From NCBI GenBank assembly GCA_965279075.1, contig CBDIHI010000005.1:62001-126000 (forward strand): a DNA stretch of 64,000 nucleotides, written 5' to 3'. The notes beneath the pieces are model-generated. The model saw nothing but the letters and a program-made list of their open reading frames with translations. It did no database searches and was not told the DNA's origin. Shown here in pieces: positions 16,805 to 25,217 of this stretch; within the stretch, counting starts at the first letter, position 1; each line of letters starts with the position of its first letter. This DNA is from SZAS-79 sp965279075 (GTDB lineage: Bacteria > Pseudomonadota > Gammaproteobacteria > Burkholderiales > SG8-39). The translations under genes were made by a program, and so were the position numbers.

Positions 16805-17734
16805 ATGTTCGGCTTCCCGAAAAAAACCGCCGAAGAAAAGCAGTCCTGGACAGCCCGGCTCAAGTCCGGGCTGTCGCGCACCCGCGAGGCCATCGGCGGC
16901 CTGTTTTCGCGCGGCAGGATCGATGAGGCCCTGTACGAGGAACTCGAGTCGGCGCTGCTATCGGCCGACTGCGGCGTGGAAGCGACCACGAAGCTGCTCG
17001 AGGCGTTGCGCGTACGCGTGCGCAAGGAAGGCGCGACCGAGGCCGGCACCCTCAGGGGGCTGCTGAAGGAAGAACTCCTCAAGCTCGTGGGACCGCTCGA
17101 AAAACCGTTCAACCTCGCGCGCGCCAGACCGCTGGTGGTCATGGTGGCGGGCGTGAACGGCGCGGGCAAGACCACGTCCATAGGCAAGCTCGCGAAGTAC
17201 TTCCAGTCGGAGGGCAAGAGCGTGCTGCTGGCGGCAGGCGACACGTTTCGCGCCGCCGCCCGCGAGCAGCTCGCGATCTGGGGCGAGCGCAACGGCGTCA
17301 CCGTGGTGTCGCAGCAGTCGGGCGACCCGGGCGCCGTGATCTTCGACGCTGTCGGCGCGGCAATCGCGCGCCGGATCGACATCGTGATGGCCGACACGGC
17401 GGGACGGCTGCCCACGCAGCTGCACCTTATGGAAGAGATCCGCAAGGTGAAGCGCGTGATCGCCAAGGTGATACCGGACGCGCCGCACGAGGTGCTCCTC
17501 GTGCTGGACGCGAACACCGGCCAGAATGCACTGAATCAGGTGAAGGCTTTCGACGACGCGATCGGCCTCACGGGCCTCGTGCTTACCAAGCTCGACGGCA
17601 CGGCCAAGGGCGGCGTAGTCGCGGCCATCGCGATGAACCGCCCCGTGCCGCTGTACTTCATCGGCGTGGGCGAGGGCATCGACGACCTGCGGCCCTTCAG
17701 CGCGCGGGATTTCGTGGACGCCCTGGTTGATTAA
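16805..17734 (+). CDS. ftsY: signal recognition particle receptor FtsY
   Basis: 309 residues. A short basic N-terminus replaces the long acidic A domain of E. coli FtsY. It is followed by the helical N domain (to about 95) and the SRP-type GTPase with GVNGAGKTTSIGKLA, DTAGRLPTQ and TKLDGTAKGG. It docks ribosome-nascent-chain-SRP complexes at the inner membrane. It is the first gene of ftsY-ftsE-ftsX, the conserved cluster that links secretion and division. Confidence 0.97.
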   Translation: MFGFPKKTAEEKQSWTARLKSGLSRTREAIGGLFSRGRIDEALYEELESALLSADCGVEATTKLLEALRVRVRKEGATEAGTLRGLLKEELLKLVGPLEKPFNLARARPLVVMVAGVNGAGKTTSIGKLAKYFQSEGKSVLLAAGDTFRAAAREQLAIWGERNGVTVVSQQSGDPGAVIFDAVGAAIARRIDIVMADTAGRLPTQLHLMEEIRKVKRVIAKVIPDAPHEVLLVLDANTGQNALNQVKAFDDAIGLTGLVLTKLDGTAKGGVVAAIAMNRPVPLYFIGVGEGIDDLRPFSARDFVDALVD

Positions 17735-18395
17735 GTTCTCCAACGTCGCGAAGCGCTATCCCGGCGGCCAGGAGGCGCTGAGGGACGTCAGTTTCTCGAT
17801 CGGCGAGGGCGAACTCGTGTTCCTCACCGGGCGCTCTGGCGCAGGCAAGTCGACGCTGTTCAAGCTGATCCCGGCGATCGAGCGCGCCACCAGCGGCTCG
17901 GTCGTGGTCAACGGCCAGAACATCTCCGCGATCAAGCCGGCGGCCGTGCCCTTCCTGCGGCGCAACCTGGGGCTTGTGTTCCAGGACCAGAAGCTCCTGT
18001 ACGACCGCAGCATCTTCGACAACGTGCTGCTGCCGCTCGCCTTCAGCGGCTTTGCGCCCCGGGAAGCCGCCAGGCGCGCACGCGCCGCGCTCGACAAGGT
18101 GGGGTTGCTTGCCCGCGAGAAAGCGAACCCGATCCAGCTCTCCGGCGGCGAACAGCAGCGCGTCGCCATCGCACGCGCGGTGGCGAACCGGCCGGCGATC
18201 CTGATCGCCGACGAGCCTACCGCCAACCTGGACGCCGACTCGGCTGCAGCGATCGTGGAGATCTTCGTGTCGTTCCAGAAGGTCGGCGTGACGGTGCTGA
18301 TCGCGACGCACGACCTCACCCTGATCGAACGCGTCGGCAGCCGCGTGTTGAAGCTCGAAGGCGGCACGCTGGTCGCCGGCGGGGACGCCGCATGA
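17727..18395 (+). CDS. ftsE: cell division ATP-binding protein FtsE
   Basis: 222 residues of the ABC ATPase family. It has Walker A GRSGAGKSTLFK, signature LSGGEQQRVAIARA and Walker B ILIADEPTANLD. With FtsX it transmits ATP hydrolysis to peptidoglycan hydrolase activators at the septum; one such activator, an EnvC homologue, is encoded at 35857. The start is TTG at 17727, overlapping the ftsY stop by eight bases; it gives the standard MIKFSNVAKRYPGG opening. FtsX follows with an ATGA overlap. Confidence 0.96.
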   Translation: MIKFSNVAKRYPGGQEALRDVSFSIGEGELVFLTGRSGAGKSTLFKLIPAIERATSGSVVVNGQNISAIKPAAVPFLRRNLGLVFQDQKLLYDRSIFDNVLLPLAFSGFAPREAARRARAALDKVGLLAREKANPIQLSGGEQQRVAIARAVANRPAILIADEPTANLDADSAAAIVEIFVSFQKVGVTVLIATHDLTLIERVGSRVLKLEGGTLVAGGDAA

Positions 18396-19300
18396 AGGCC
18401 TGGATTTCCCAGCACGCGCAGGCGCTGAGCGGGGCGATGCGCAAGATCGCCGCGCAGCGTGCCGCGAGCGTGCTGAACATGCTCGTCATCGGTATCGCAC
18501 TTTCGCTTCCGGCCGGCGGTTACCTGGTGCTGGGCAACCTGCAGGGCGTCGCGGCGCGGTTTTCGCTGGAGCCACAACTCAGCGTGTTTCTGGAGGCGGG
18601 CGCCAAGCCCGCCGACCGTGACGCGGTGGACAAGCGCCTGAGGGGCGACGCCCGCATCGGATCGGTCAGGTTCGTGTCGCGGGACGAAGCGCTCGCCGAG
18701 CTGCGCAAGACCGAAGGCATCGCCGAGGTCGTCGCCGCGCTCAACCAGAACCCGCTCCCGGACGCTTTCATCCTCAAGCTGCGGCCCCAGCCGCCGGAAC
18801 AGCTCGAAGCCCTGGCGGCCGATCTCGGCAAGCTGCCCGGGGTCAACCACGTGCAGGCGGATTCCGCGTGGGCCCGGCGGTTGTCGGCCCTGGTCGACCT
18901 CGGCAGGCTCGCGATTGCGCTGCTCGCCGCCCTGCTTGCGGCCGGACTCGTGGCCGTGACCTTCAATACGATCCGGCTTCAGGTGCTGACCCAAAGGGAA
19001 GAGATTGAGGTCGCGCGGCTCCTTGGCGCCACCGACGGCTTCATTCGCCGGCCTTTCTACTATCTCGGCGCATTGCAGGGCCTGGCCGGGGGGGCGCTGG
19101 GCCTCGCCTTGCTGGCCGGGGGACTGGCGCTGCTGAGCCGGGCCGTGCGAGCGTTGTCCGAGACTTACGGCTCCACCTTCCAGCTGGCATTTCTGGCTCC
19201 CGCCGACGCGTTGGCCGTCCTGCTGTTTGCCAGCCTGCTCGGATGGCTTGGGGCCTATCTGTCAGTGAGCATCTACTTACGTGGGATAGAGCCCCGTTAA
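18392..19300 (+). CDS. ftsX: cell division permease-like protein FtsX
   Basis: 302 residues. A cytoplasmic N-terminal segment leads into a membrane helix (about 30-52). A periplasmic loop (about 55-165) of the kind that binds EnvC-type activators follows, and then three more membrane helices. The C-terminal part has the FtsX/MacB-like motif QREEIEVARLLGATDGFIRRPF. The start overlaps ftsE (ATGA). The complete gene ends 90 bases before rpoH. Confidence 0.95.
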   Translation: MKAWISQHAQALSGAMRKIAAQRAASVLNMLVIGIALSLPAGGYLVLGNLQGVAARFSLEPQLSVFLEAGAKPADRDAVDKRLRGDARIGSVRFVSRDEALAELRKTEGIAEVVAALNQNPLPDAFILKLRPQPPEQLEALAADLGKLPGVNHVQADSAWARRLSALVDLGRLAIALLAALLAAGLVAVTFNTIRLQVLTQREEIEVARLLGATDGFIRRPFYYLGALQGLAGGALGLALLAGGLALLSRAVRALSETYGSTFQLAFLAPADALAVLLFASLLGWLGAYLSVSIYLRGIEPR

Positions 19301-19336
19301 AGGCCCTATCGGTGTGTCGGGGAACTTCCCGAGGGT

Positions 19337-19363
19337 TTGGCACTCTAACTCCGAGAGTGCTAG
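19337..19363 (+). promoter_or_regulatory. CIRCE operator (HrcA-binding site) upstream of rpoH
   Basis: TTGGCACTC-N9-GAGTGCTAG matches the CIRCE consensus TTAGCACTC-N9-GAGTGCTAA at 16 of 18 arm positions with exact 9-base spacing. The core GCACTC/GAGTGC is a perfect inverted repeat. CIRCE is the operator of the heat-shock repressor HrcA. The site coincides with the rpoH promoter elements, so HrcA bound here should block RNA polymerase. hrcA itself is not in the window. Confidence 0.88.
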
Positions 19364-19366
19364 AAT
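19337..19366 (+). promoter_or_regulatory. sigma-70-type promoter of rpoH, embedded in CIRCE
   Basis: A -35 TTGGCA (19337-19342) and a -10 TAGAAT (19361-19366) are separated by 18 bases. The -35 is the left end of the CIRCE arm and the -10 begins at its right end. Predicted transcription starts near 19373, just before the AGGAG ribosome-binding site at 19376-19380 and the ATG at 19391. Confidence 0.7.
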
Positions 19367-19390
19367 TTCCTCAATAGGAGATCACGACAT

Positions 19391-20257
19391 ATGCAAGCCA
19401 CGATGAACCTGCCAGCGCAATTCCCGGTGCCGATGCCGGTCGGGAGTCTGGACACGTACATCCAGACAGTGAACCGCTTCCCGCTCCTCAGCCTGGAGCA
19501 GGAGCAGCAGTTCGCCCGGCGTTACCGCGACACCGAGGACCTAGAAGCCGCCCGCGGCCTGGTGCTCTCGCACCTGCGGCTGGTGGTGTCGGTCGCCCGG
19601 GGCTACCTCGGGTACGGCCTGCCGCACGCCGACCTGATCCAGGAAGGCAATATCGGCCTGATGAAGGCGGTGAAGCGCTACGACCCGGATCGTGGCGTAC
19701 GGCTCGTGTCGTTCGCGATCCACTGGATCAAGGCCGAGATCCACGAGTACATCCTGCGCAACTGGAGGATGGTCAAGGTGGCGACCACCAAGGCGCAAAG
19801 GAAGCTGTTCTTCAACCTGCGCTCGATGAAGAAGGGCCTCGGCACGATGTCGCCGGAGGACGTCGGGCGCATGGCGAAGGAGCTCAACGTCAAGCCCGGG
19901 GAAGTCGCCGAGATGGAGATGCGCCTCGCCGGGCAGGAAATGACCTTCGAGGCCGACGGGGACGACGAAACCTACGCGCCGGCCAACTACCTTACGGCGG
20001 ACGCGAGCGCCGAGCCGTCGCGCTTCCTCGAGGCAGAGGAGTCGGAGCGCCTGCGCACGGAAGGCCTTGCCAGGGCGCTGGAAAGCCTCGACCCGAGGAG
20101 CCGCCGGATCGTGGAGGCCCGCTGGCTGCGCGAGAAGGATGCGCTGACCCTGCACGACCTCGCGGACGAGTACAAGGTTTCGGCCGAACGGATCCGCCAG
20201 ATCGAGGCGAAAGCGCTCGAGAAGATGCGCAAGGCGATGGGCTCGCTGGACGCCTGA
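19391..20257 (+). CDS. rpoH: RNA polymerase heat-shock sigma factor RpoH (sigma-32)
   Basis: 288 residues. Sigma region 2 has the DLIQEGNIGLMKAVKRYDP and SFAIHWIKAEIHEYILRNWR segments, and the RpoH box QRKLFFNLR (136-144) distinguishes sigma-32 from sigma-70 and sigma-38. Region 4 ends in the helix-turn-helix YKVSAERIRQIEAKALEKM. It directs transcription of chaperone and protease genes. Two probable targets, hslVU and hsp20, are in this window with sigma-32-like promoters. The gene follows ftsX, its common neighbour, but has its own promoter overlapped by a CIRCE operator. Confidence 0.97.
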   Translation: MQATMNLPAQFPVPMPVGSLDTYIQTVNRFPLLSLEQEQQFARRYRDTEDLEAARGLVLSHLRLVVSVARGYLGYGLPHADLIQEGNIGLMKAVKRYDPDRGVRLVSFAIHWIKAEIHEYILRNWRMVKVATTKAQRKLFFNLRSMKKGLGTMSPEDVGRMAKELNVKPGEVAEMEMRLAGQEMTFEADGDDETYAPANYLTADASAEPSRFLEAEESERLRTEGLARALESLDPRSRRIVEARWLREKDALTLHDLADEYKVSAERIRQIEAKALEKMRKAMGSLDA

Positions 20258-20283
20258 GCAGGCTTTCCGTGCACCGACCGGGG

Positions 20284-20311
20284 ACGGCCGCGCAAGCGGC
20301 CGTTTCCTTTT
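20284..20311 (+). terminator. rho-independent terminator after rpoH
   Basis: ACGGCCGC-GCAA-GCGGCCGT forms an 8-bp GC-rich stem with a tetraloop, followed by the T-rich TTTCCTTTT. It lies 27 bases after the rpoH stop, between rpoH and the convergent SCO gene. Confidence 0.75.
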
Positions 20312-20314
20312 GCG

Positions 20315-20893
20315 CTACTCCTTCAGCAGCGTGCGGATATCGTCGGCCAGCGTGGCAATCTGGTCGTGCTTCACGTAGAGCCGCAGGCGGCCCTGGGTGT
20401 CGAAGGCGAAGCTCGCCGCCGTGTGGTCGATGGTGTAGCTGCCCGGGCTGGTGCCGGCGCGCTTCTCGTAGAACACCTTGAAGTCCTTGGCGGTCTTCAG
20501 CGTCGTGGCCGGATCCCCGTAGAGGCCCAGGAAGGACGGGTCGAATGCCGGTACGTACTGGGAGAGGACCTGCTGCGTGTCCCGTTCCGGGTCCAGGGTG
20601 ATGAAGATCACCTGCACCTTCGCCGCGTCCGGCCCGAGCGCCTGCATGACCTGCTTCAATTCGACCATCGTCGTCGGGCAGACATCCGGGCAATGCGTGT
20701 AGCCGAAGAACACCACCACGACCTTGCCGCGGAAATCCGCCAGCGTCCTCGGCTTGCCGGTGTGGTCGGTCAGCGCGAAGCCCTTGGCGTACTCGGCCCC
20801 GGTGATGTCGGTGTTCCTGAACTTCGGGCCGCCCCCGTCGCAGGCCGACAGCAGCAGCGCGACGGCAAGGAGCCCGGCGAGGCTACGCCACAA
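20315..20893 (-). CDS. SCO1/SenC family copper chaperone for cytochrome c oxidase
   Basis: 192 residues. A lipoprotein signal ends in LLSAC (Cys18), and a thioredoxin-fold domain carries the copper-binding CPDVC and the distal His in TIDHTAA. It delivers copper to the CuA site of CoxB from the periplasmic face of the membrane. The start is TTG at 20893, overlapping the heme O synthase gene by 11 bases. It is the last gene of the oxidase assembly run. Confidence 0.93.
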   Translation of the reverse strand: MWRSLAGLLAVALLLSACDGGGPKFRNTDITGAEYAKGFALTDHTGKPRTLADFRGKVVVVFFGYTHCPDVCPTTMVELKQVMQALGPDAAKVQVIFITLDPERDTQQVLSQYVPAFDPSFLGLYGDPATTLKTAKDFKVFYEKRAGTSPGSYTIDHTAASFAFDTQGRLRLYVKHDQIATLADDIRTLLKE

Positions 20894-21788
20894 GGTAATG
20901 ATCGGCGAGCAGCGCCGCGAACAGCAGCGCTAGGTAGAGGATGGAGTAGCGGAACGTCTTTTGCGCGAGGCGGTCGCTGTAGTCCACGTAGATCCGGACC
21001 GCATAGCCGATGAAAATCCCGCCCAGCACCAGTGCGGAGGCGAAGTAGAGCCACCCGTTCATGCGGATCACGTAGGGCAGCAGCGATGCTGCGAACATGA
21101 TCAGCGTGTAGAGCAGTACGTGCAGGCGCGTGAATTTCTGCCCGTGCGTGACCGGCAGCATGGGCAGGCCGGCCTTGGCGTATTCCTCGGTACGGTACAG
21201 CGCTAACGCCCAGAAGTGCGGCGGCGTCCAAGTGTAGATGATCAGGAACAGCATCATCGCCTCGGTGGTCACCTCGCCAGTGACGGCCGCCCAGCCGAGC
21301 ACCGGGGGCATCGCGCCGGAGGCCCCGCCAATCACGATGTTCTGCGGCGTCGCGGGCTTGAGGATCACCGTGTAGATGACCGCGTAGCCGACGAAAGTAC
21401 CGAGCGTCAGCCACATTGTCAGTGGGTTGACGAAAGTGTTAAGCATCCAGAGACCCAGGCCCCCGACTGCGCCCGCGAACACCAGCGTCTGGAGGGGCGT
21501 GAGCTCGCCGCGCGGCAACGGCCGCCATGCGGTCCGGCGCATCAGCGCATCGATCTTCTGCTCGACGAGGCAATTGACCGCGGCGGCCGCGCCGGCCACC
21601 AGCGCGATGCCGAACGTGCCGGCCAGCAGCACCTGGACCGGCACCATGCCGGGCGTTGCGAGGAGCATGCCGATCACCGCCGTGAAGACGATGAGCGACA
21701 CGACGCGGGGCTTGGTCAGCGCATAGAAGGCGCGCGCTTTTCGTGCCAGAGAGCGCGGTGCGGAAGGATCGAGGGTTTGTATCGACAC
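20883..21788 (-). CDS. ctaB: protoheme IX farnesyltransferase (heme O synthase)
   Basis: 301 residues from GTG at 21788. It is a polytopic UbiA-family prenyltransferase with about eight to nine membrane helices. The aspartate-rich first motif appears as NCLVEQKID followed by ALMRRTAWRPLPRG, and the second region has YTWTPPHFWALALYR. It adds farnesyl to heme b, giving heme O. The next enzyme, heme A synthase (ctaA), is usually encoded just upstream but is absent here. An ATG at 21839 would add 17 residues without membrane character. Confidence 0.93.
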   Translation of the reverse strand: MSIQTLDPSAPRSLARKARAFYALTKPRVVSLIVFTAVIGMLLATPGMVPVQVLLAGTFGIALVAGAAAAVNCLVEQKIDALMRRTAWRPLPRGELTPLQTLVFAGAVGGLGLWMLNTFVNPLTMWLTLGTFVGYAVIYTVILKPATPQNIVIGGASGAMPPVLGWAAVTGEVTTEAMMLFLIIYTWTPPHFWALALYRTEEYAKAGLPMLPVTHGQKFTRLHVLLYTLIMFAASLLPYVIRMNGWLYFASALVLGGIFIGYAVRIYVDYSDRLAQKTFRYSILYLALLFAALLADHYLVA

Positions 21789-21874
21789 GTTGTACGGATC
21801 AGGCCGGACCGGCCACCGGGCACGGCGACGCAAGTCCATGGAAAGAAACGCAGTTTACCACGCGCTGCGTGCCC

Positions 21875-22465
21875 TCAACCGATCCCGGAGACCTTCATCA
21901 GGCGCTGCATGTCCTTCAGCATCCGCGAAGGGTCGGGGTCGCGCGGGAAGCGCATCATCAGGTTACCGGCGGGGTCCACCAGGTAGACGTGGTCGGATCG
22001 CGAACGATCCGCAGGAAACTCGTCGGGGAGCGCATTGCCGGTCGGGCGGGCGAGGCGGGTGCCCTCGATGGCCTCGAGCAGGCGCGCCTTCGGCGCCTCG
22101 CCGTCAGTCAACAGCCAGACGCGCTCGACGCGCGTCATGTCCTTGCCCAGCGCCTTGCGCACCTGGCGCATGAAGTAGAGCTTGCGCTCGCAGTATGCGT
22201 CGCAGGCGCCCGAGTCGAACTGCACCATCAGCCACTTGCCGCGCAGTTCCGAAAGCTTGAACGGCCGCTGGTCGACGCCCTGCAGGGTCGCATCCGGAAG
22301 CGGTTTCGCGGGTATCAGCGTGCCGTAGTTGGCCGCGCTGCCCGGCACCCAGTCGAAGAAGAAGGCGACGTAGCCCGCCACCACGGGCAATGCGAAGAAA
22401 GCGGCTAGCGCGAGCAGCTTGATGCGGCCGCGCTTGACCGGGTCAGCCGGAAGCAGGTTGATCAC
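21875..22465 (-). CDS. SCO-like membrane-anchored thioredoxin-fold protein, oxidase assembly
   Basis: 196 residues. One N-terminal membrane helix (about 16-38) is followed by a thioredoxin-like periplasmic domain. A cysteine pair CDAYC sits where SCO proteins carry CxxxC, and a HVYLVDPAGNLMMRFP strand corresponds to the C-terminal half of that fold. Genes of this type lie between SURF1 and ctaA in many beta-proteobacteria and are thought to help oxidase maturation; a precise function is not established to my knowledge. It overlaps the SURF1 gene by 23 bases. Confidence 0.78.
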   Translation of the reverse strand: MINLLPADPVKRGRIKLLALAAFFALPVVAGYVAFFFDWVPGSAANYGTLIPAKPLPDATLQGVDQRPFKLSELRGKWLMVQFDSGACDAYCERKLYFMRQVRKALGKDMTRVERVWLLTDGEAPKARLLEAIEGTRLARPTGNALPDEFPADRSRSDHVYLVDPAGNLMMRFPRDPDPSRMLKDMQRLMKVSGIG

Positions 22466-23180
22466 GTTCGAAGCTCAGGACGAGGAATAGGACCGCGGAC
22501 AGCGCGGCGATCAGGTACCACTGGATCGAGTAGCTCAGGTGCTTCTCGATGCCGAAGTCGGGGGCTGGCCAGTCCCGCACGAGGCCGTCTTCGGCCGCCG
22601 AATGCTGCTCGAGGAAGACCGGCTGCAGCGCGAGGCCCGACCAGCGCGCGAAATCATCGAACGAGAGGCCCTGCCAGACACGGCCCTCGGGCGTGCCCCC
22701 GCCCGCCGCAAGCACCCGCGGCGCATGCTCGAGGCCATAGCCTTCGACCTGGACTTCACCAGTTGGCGTGCGGACCTCGGGAAGGTCCTCGCGACGGGCA
22801 CCCGCGGGAACCCAGCCCCGGTTCACGAGCACGTGCAGCGTCCCGCCGGCGATGCGCAGCGGCGTGACTACGAAATATCCCGGACGCCCCTTGTAGACCT
22901 TGTTGTCGAGGAGCACGGTGTGCTGCGGCACGAACTCCCCTTTCGCCACGAGGTGCTTGAAGGCGAGGTCGACAGCCGTCACGGGCGCGGCTGGCACGGG
23001 CAAGGGCGTCGCGCGGGCCGCTCGCTCGTAGCGCTCCGCGAAGCCGCGCTTCTCTTCGGCGCGACGCGACTGCCAATTGCCGAGCGACACCGTCCCCGCG
23101 CACACCGCGAGCGCGAGCGCGAACCCCCACCAGCGAGGGCGGAAGCGCAGGCTTCCGAGGCCGGCCGTCGGGCTAGCCAT
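22443..23180 (-). CDS. SURF1 family cytochrome c oxidase assembly protein
   Basis: 245 residues. There are two membrane helices, at about 18-36 and near the C-terminus (about 215-235), with a periplasmic domain between them. SURF1 markers are LGNWQSRRAEEK after the first helix, VLVNRGWVP in the middle and HLSYSIQWYLIA before the second helix. It helps insert heme a into subunit I. Its start is head-to-head with the DUF2909 gene, 38 bases apart. It lies beyond a terminator from coxC, so it probably has its own promoter. Confidence 0.93.
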   Translation of the reverse strand: MASPTAGLGSLRFRPRWWGFALALAVCAGTVSLGNWQSRRAEEKRGFAERYERAARATPLPVPAAPVTAVDLAFKHLVAKGEFVPQHTVLLDNKVYKGRPGYFVVTPLRIAGGTLHVLVNRGWVPAGARREDLPEVRTPTGEVQVEGYGLEHAPRVLAAGGGTPEGRVWQGLSFDDFARWSGLALQPVFLEQHSAAEDGLVRDWPAPDFGIEKHLSYSIQWYLIAALSAVLFLVLSFERDQPASG

Positions 23181-23218
23181 TGGTGGAGGGGCCGCTATCC
23201 ATGGGCTACACTGCATCC

Positions 23219-23419
23219 ATGCGTTATCTGGTGGTCCTCATGCTCGTCCTGATCGTCGCCAGCCTGTTTTCCGGGCTGTTTTTCGTCATGCGGGACGACC
23301 ACGACTCGAAGCGCGCCGTGAAGGTGCTGGCCATCCGCGTCGGGCTTTCGGTCGGGCTGTTCCTCGTTTTGATGGGCAGCTACTACTTTGGTTTCATCCC
23401 CGGACGCGTGTCCGGCTGA
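23219..23419 (+). CDS. DUF2909 small twin-transmembrane protein
   Basis: 66 residues with two hydrophobic helices (about 2-22 and 34-53) joined by a short charged loop, MRDDHDSKRAVK. Small twin-helix proteins of this type occur on the opposite strand between coxC and SURF1 genes in beta-proteobacteria. Function is unknown; position suggests oxidase assembly. ATG at 23219 is used; upstream in-frame starts at 23180 and 23201 would overlap the SURF1 gene start region. Confidence 0.75.
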   Translation: MRYLVVLMLVLIVASLFSGLFFVMRDDHDSKRAVKVLAIRVGLSVGLFLVLMGSYYFGFIPGRVSG

Positions 23420-23425
23420 CCCCAC

Positions 23426-23457
23426 AAAAAAAGATGCCGCACACTCGGTGCGGCATC
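23426..23457 (-). terminator. rho-independent terminator after coxC
   Basis: A perfect 10-bp inverted repeat GATGCCGCAC/GTGCGGCATC with a 5-base loop is followed, leftward, by seven T. It ends transcripts of the coxB-coxA-...-coxC run. It also lies seven bases after the stop of the convergent DUF2909 gene. Confidence 0.85.
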
Positions 23458-23549
23458 AAGGCTTGCTACCTCCGGGGTTCCCGGCGGACGTCTTGGCGCA
23501 CCCGCGTGGAACCCTCCTCCTCGTTGTCTCTTGACGGACCCGTCTTCGC

Positions 23550-24416
23550 CTACAGCCAGTAGACGAAGATGAACAGGCCGAGCCACACCACGTCGACGAA
23601 GTGCCAGTACCAGGCGACCGCCTCGAACGCAAAATGCTGGTCGGGCTTGAAGTGCCCCGCGAGGCAGCGCCCGAGGATCACCGCGAGCATGATCGCCCCC
23701 AGCGTCACGTGGAACCCGTGGAATCCCGTGAGCATGTAGAAGGTCGAGCCGTAGACGCCGGTCGAAAGCTTGAGGTTCAGATCCGAGTAGCCGTGGCCGT
23801 ACTCGATCGCCTGGCAGACGAGGAAGATCGCGCCCAGCGCCACGGTGAAGAACATGAACAGGTTCAGCAGGCCGCGCTTCTGCTCCTTGAGCGCCCAGTG
23901 TGCGATCGTGATCGTCACGCCCGAGGAGAGCAGCAGGAAGGTGTTCAGCGCCGGCAGGCCCCACGCGCCCATCGGGGTGAATTTCTCTGCGAAGCCGGGG
24001 CCGGCCGAGGGCCAGTGCGACGAGAACCCGGGCCACAGGGTCTCGTTGTGGAGCAGGCTGCCGAGGTCGGGGACCGAGATGACCCGGGTCCAGAACAGCG
24101 CGCCGAAGAAGCCGGCGAAGAACATCACCTCGGAGAAGATGAACCAGCTCATCCCCCAGCGGAAGGAGAGGTCGACCTTCTTCGAGTAGAGGTTGCCCTC
24201 CGACTCGCGGATCACGTCGCCGAACCACCGGTACAGCATGTACAGGATGATGACCGCGCCGAAGGCGAGCGAGACCCACCCGGCCCCGATGCCGTTGAAC
24301 GTGAACACGGCACCCAACGCCATGCAGAAGAGCCCCACCGAGCCCATGATGGGCCAGGGCATCGGCTGCGGAATGTAGTAGGCCGGCGTGCCTTGCGCGG
24401 TCGGATGTTGCGACAT
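23550..24416 (-). CDS. ctaE: cytochrome c oxidase subunit III
   Basis: 288 residues with seven membrane helices. Signature segments are WGMSWFIFSEVMFFAGFFGALFW-type around 100 and the C-terminal GFHGFHVTLGAIML and FAFEAVAWYWHFVDVVWL, which carry the conserved His and Glu residues. It stabilises subunit I and its proton uptake. It ends the structural part of the oxidase run before a terminator. Confidence 0.97.
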   Translation of the reverse strand: MSQHPTAQGTPAYYIPQPMPWPIMGSVGLFCMALGAVFTFNGIGAGWVSLAFGAVIILYMLYRWFGDVIRESEGNLYSKKVDLSFRWGMSWFIFSEVMFFAGFFGALFWTRVISVPDLGSLLHNETLWPGFSSHWPSAGPGFAEKFTPMGAWGLPALNTFLLLSSGVTITIAHWALKEQKRGLLNLFMFFTVALGAIFLVCQAIEYGHGYSDLNLKLSTGVYGSTFYMLTGFHGFHVTLGAIMLAVILGRCLAGHFKPDQHFAFEAVAWYWHFVDVVWLGLFIFVYWL

Positions 24417-24459
24417 GTCTTTTCTCCCGTAATCCCTGTTTCCAGATTCCTGCGCCGGC

Positions 24460-24663
24460 TCAGCTGGTGACCAGCTTCACCACCATGACCAGCGTCAATA
24501 CGAAAATCACCGCGCCGACGAGGCCGGCGACGACCACCTGCACCGGGCTGATCTTCGCCGAATCGCTGACGTAATCCTTGCTCTTGCGCACGCCGAAGAA
24601 CGACCAGAATACGGCCTTGGCCACGTCCATGAACGAGGCCTTGCGCTGCGCGCCCTCCGCCAT
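24460..24663 (-). CDS. DUF2970 small membrane protein
   Basis: 67 residues. An amphipathic N-terminal part with VFWSFFGVRKSKDY is followed by one membrane helix (about 42-64). DUF2970 proteins sit between cox11 and coxC in beta-proteobacterial oxidase clusters. Their role is not defined. The ATG overlaps the cox11 stop (TGATG). A longer in-frame reading over cox11 was rejected. Confidence 0.8.
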   Translation of the reverse strand: MAEGAQRKASFMDVAKAVFWSFFGVRKSKDYVSDSAKISPVQVVVAGLVGAVIFVLTLVMVVKLVTS

Positions 24664-25217
24664 CACGACTTGCCCCCCATGCCTGCCACCTCGAAGAACG
24701 TGTAGGACAGGGTGATCGTGCGCACGTCCGCCGGCAGTTTCGGGTCGATCAGGAAGACCACCGGCATGCGCCGCGTCTCGCCCGCCGCGAGGGTCTGCTT
24801 GGTGAAGCAGAAGCACTCGAGCTTGTTGAAGTACTGGCCCGCGAGCTGCGGCCCGTAGCTCGGCACGGCCTGCCCGGTGACCGGGACGTCGCGCGTGTTG
24901 ACGATCTCGTACTCGATCGTGGTCAGCTCGCCCGGGTGCACCGCGATGTGGTTCTGCAACGGGCGGAAACGCCACGGCAGGTGGTGGGCATTGGCGTCGA
25001 GCTCGATGCTCACGGTCCGCGAGTAGTCGACCTGCGTGTTTTCCGTCGTCGCGGCCGCCACGGGCACCAGGCTGTTCAGGCCGAGCGCGAGGCAGATCTG
25101 CTTGTAGAACGGCACCATCGCGTAGCCGAACCCGAACATCAGCGACGCGACGATGGAGAGCTTGACCAGCGTGCGCCGGTTCTCCCCGAAGCCCTGGCTT
25201 TCGCCCGCCGCGCTCAT
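24663..25217 (-). CDS. ctaG: cytochrome c oxidase assembly protein Cox11/CtaG
   Basis: 184 residues. One N-terminal membrane helix (about 18-40) is followed by an immunoglobulin-like periplasmic domain carrying the copper ligands in KLECFCFTKQ (CxC). It delivers copper to the CuB site in subunit I. The YGMVPFYKQICLALG-type sequence after the helix is typical. The start at 25217 overlaps the small assembly gene by four bases. Confidence 0.95.
   Translation of the reverse strand: MSAAGESQGFGENRRTLVKLSIVASLMFGFGYAMVPFYKQICLALGLNSLVPVAAATTENTQVDYSRTVSIELDANAHHLPWRFRPLQNHIAVHPGELTTIEYEIVNTRDVPVTGQAVPSYGPQLAGQYFNKLECFCFTKQTLAAGETRRMPVVFLIDPKLPADVRTITLSYTFFEVAGMGGKS

Noticed and set aside
20883..21788. 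Altered active site in heme O synthase (NCLVEQKID instead of NxxxDxxxD)
   Set aside because: Glu for Asp is conservative and I believe it occurs in related beta-proteobacterial proteins; not enough to call a defect.
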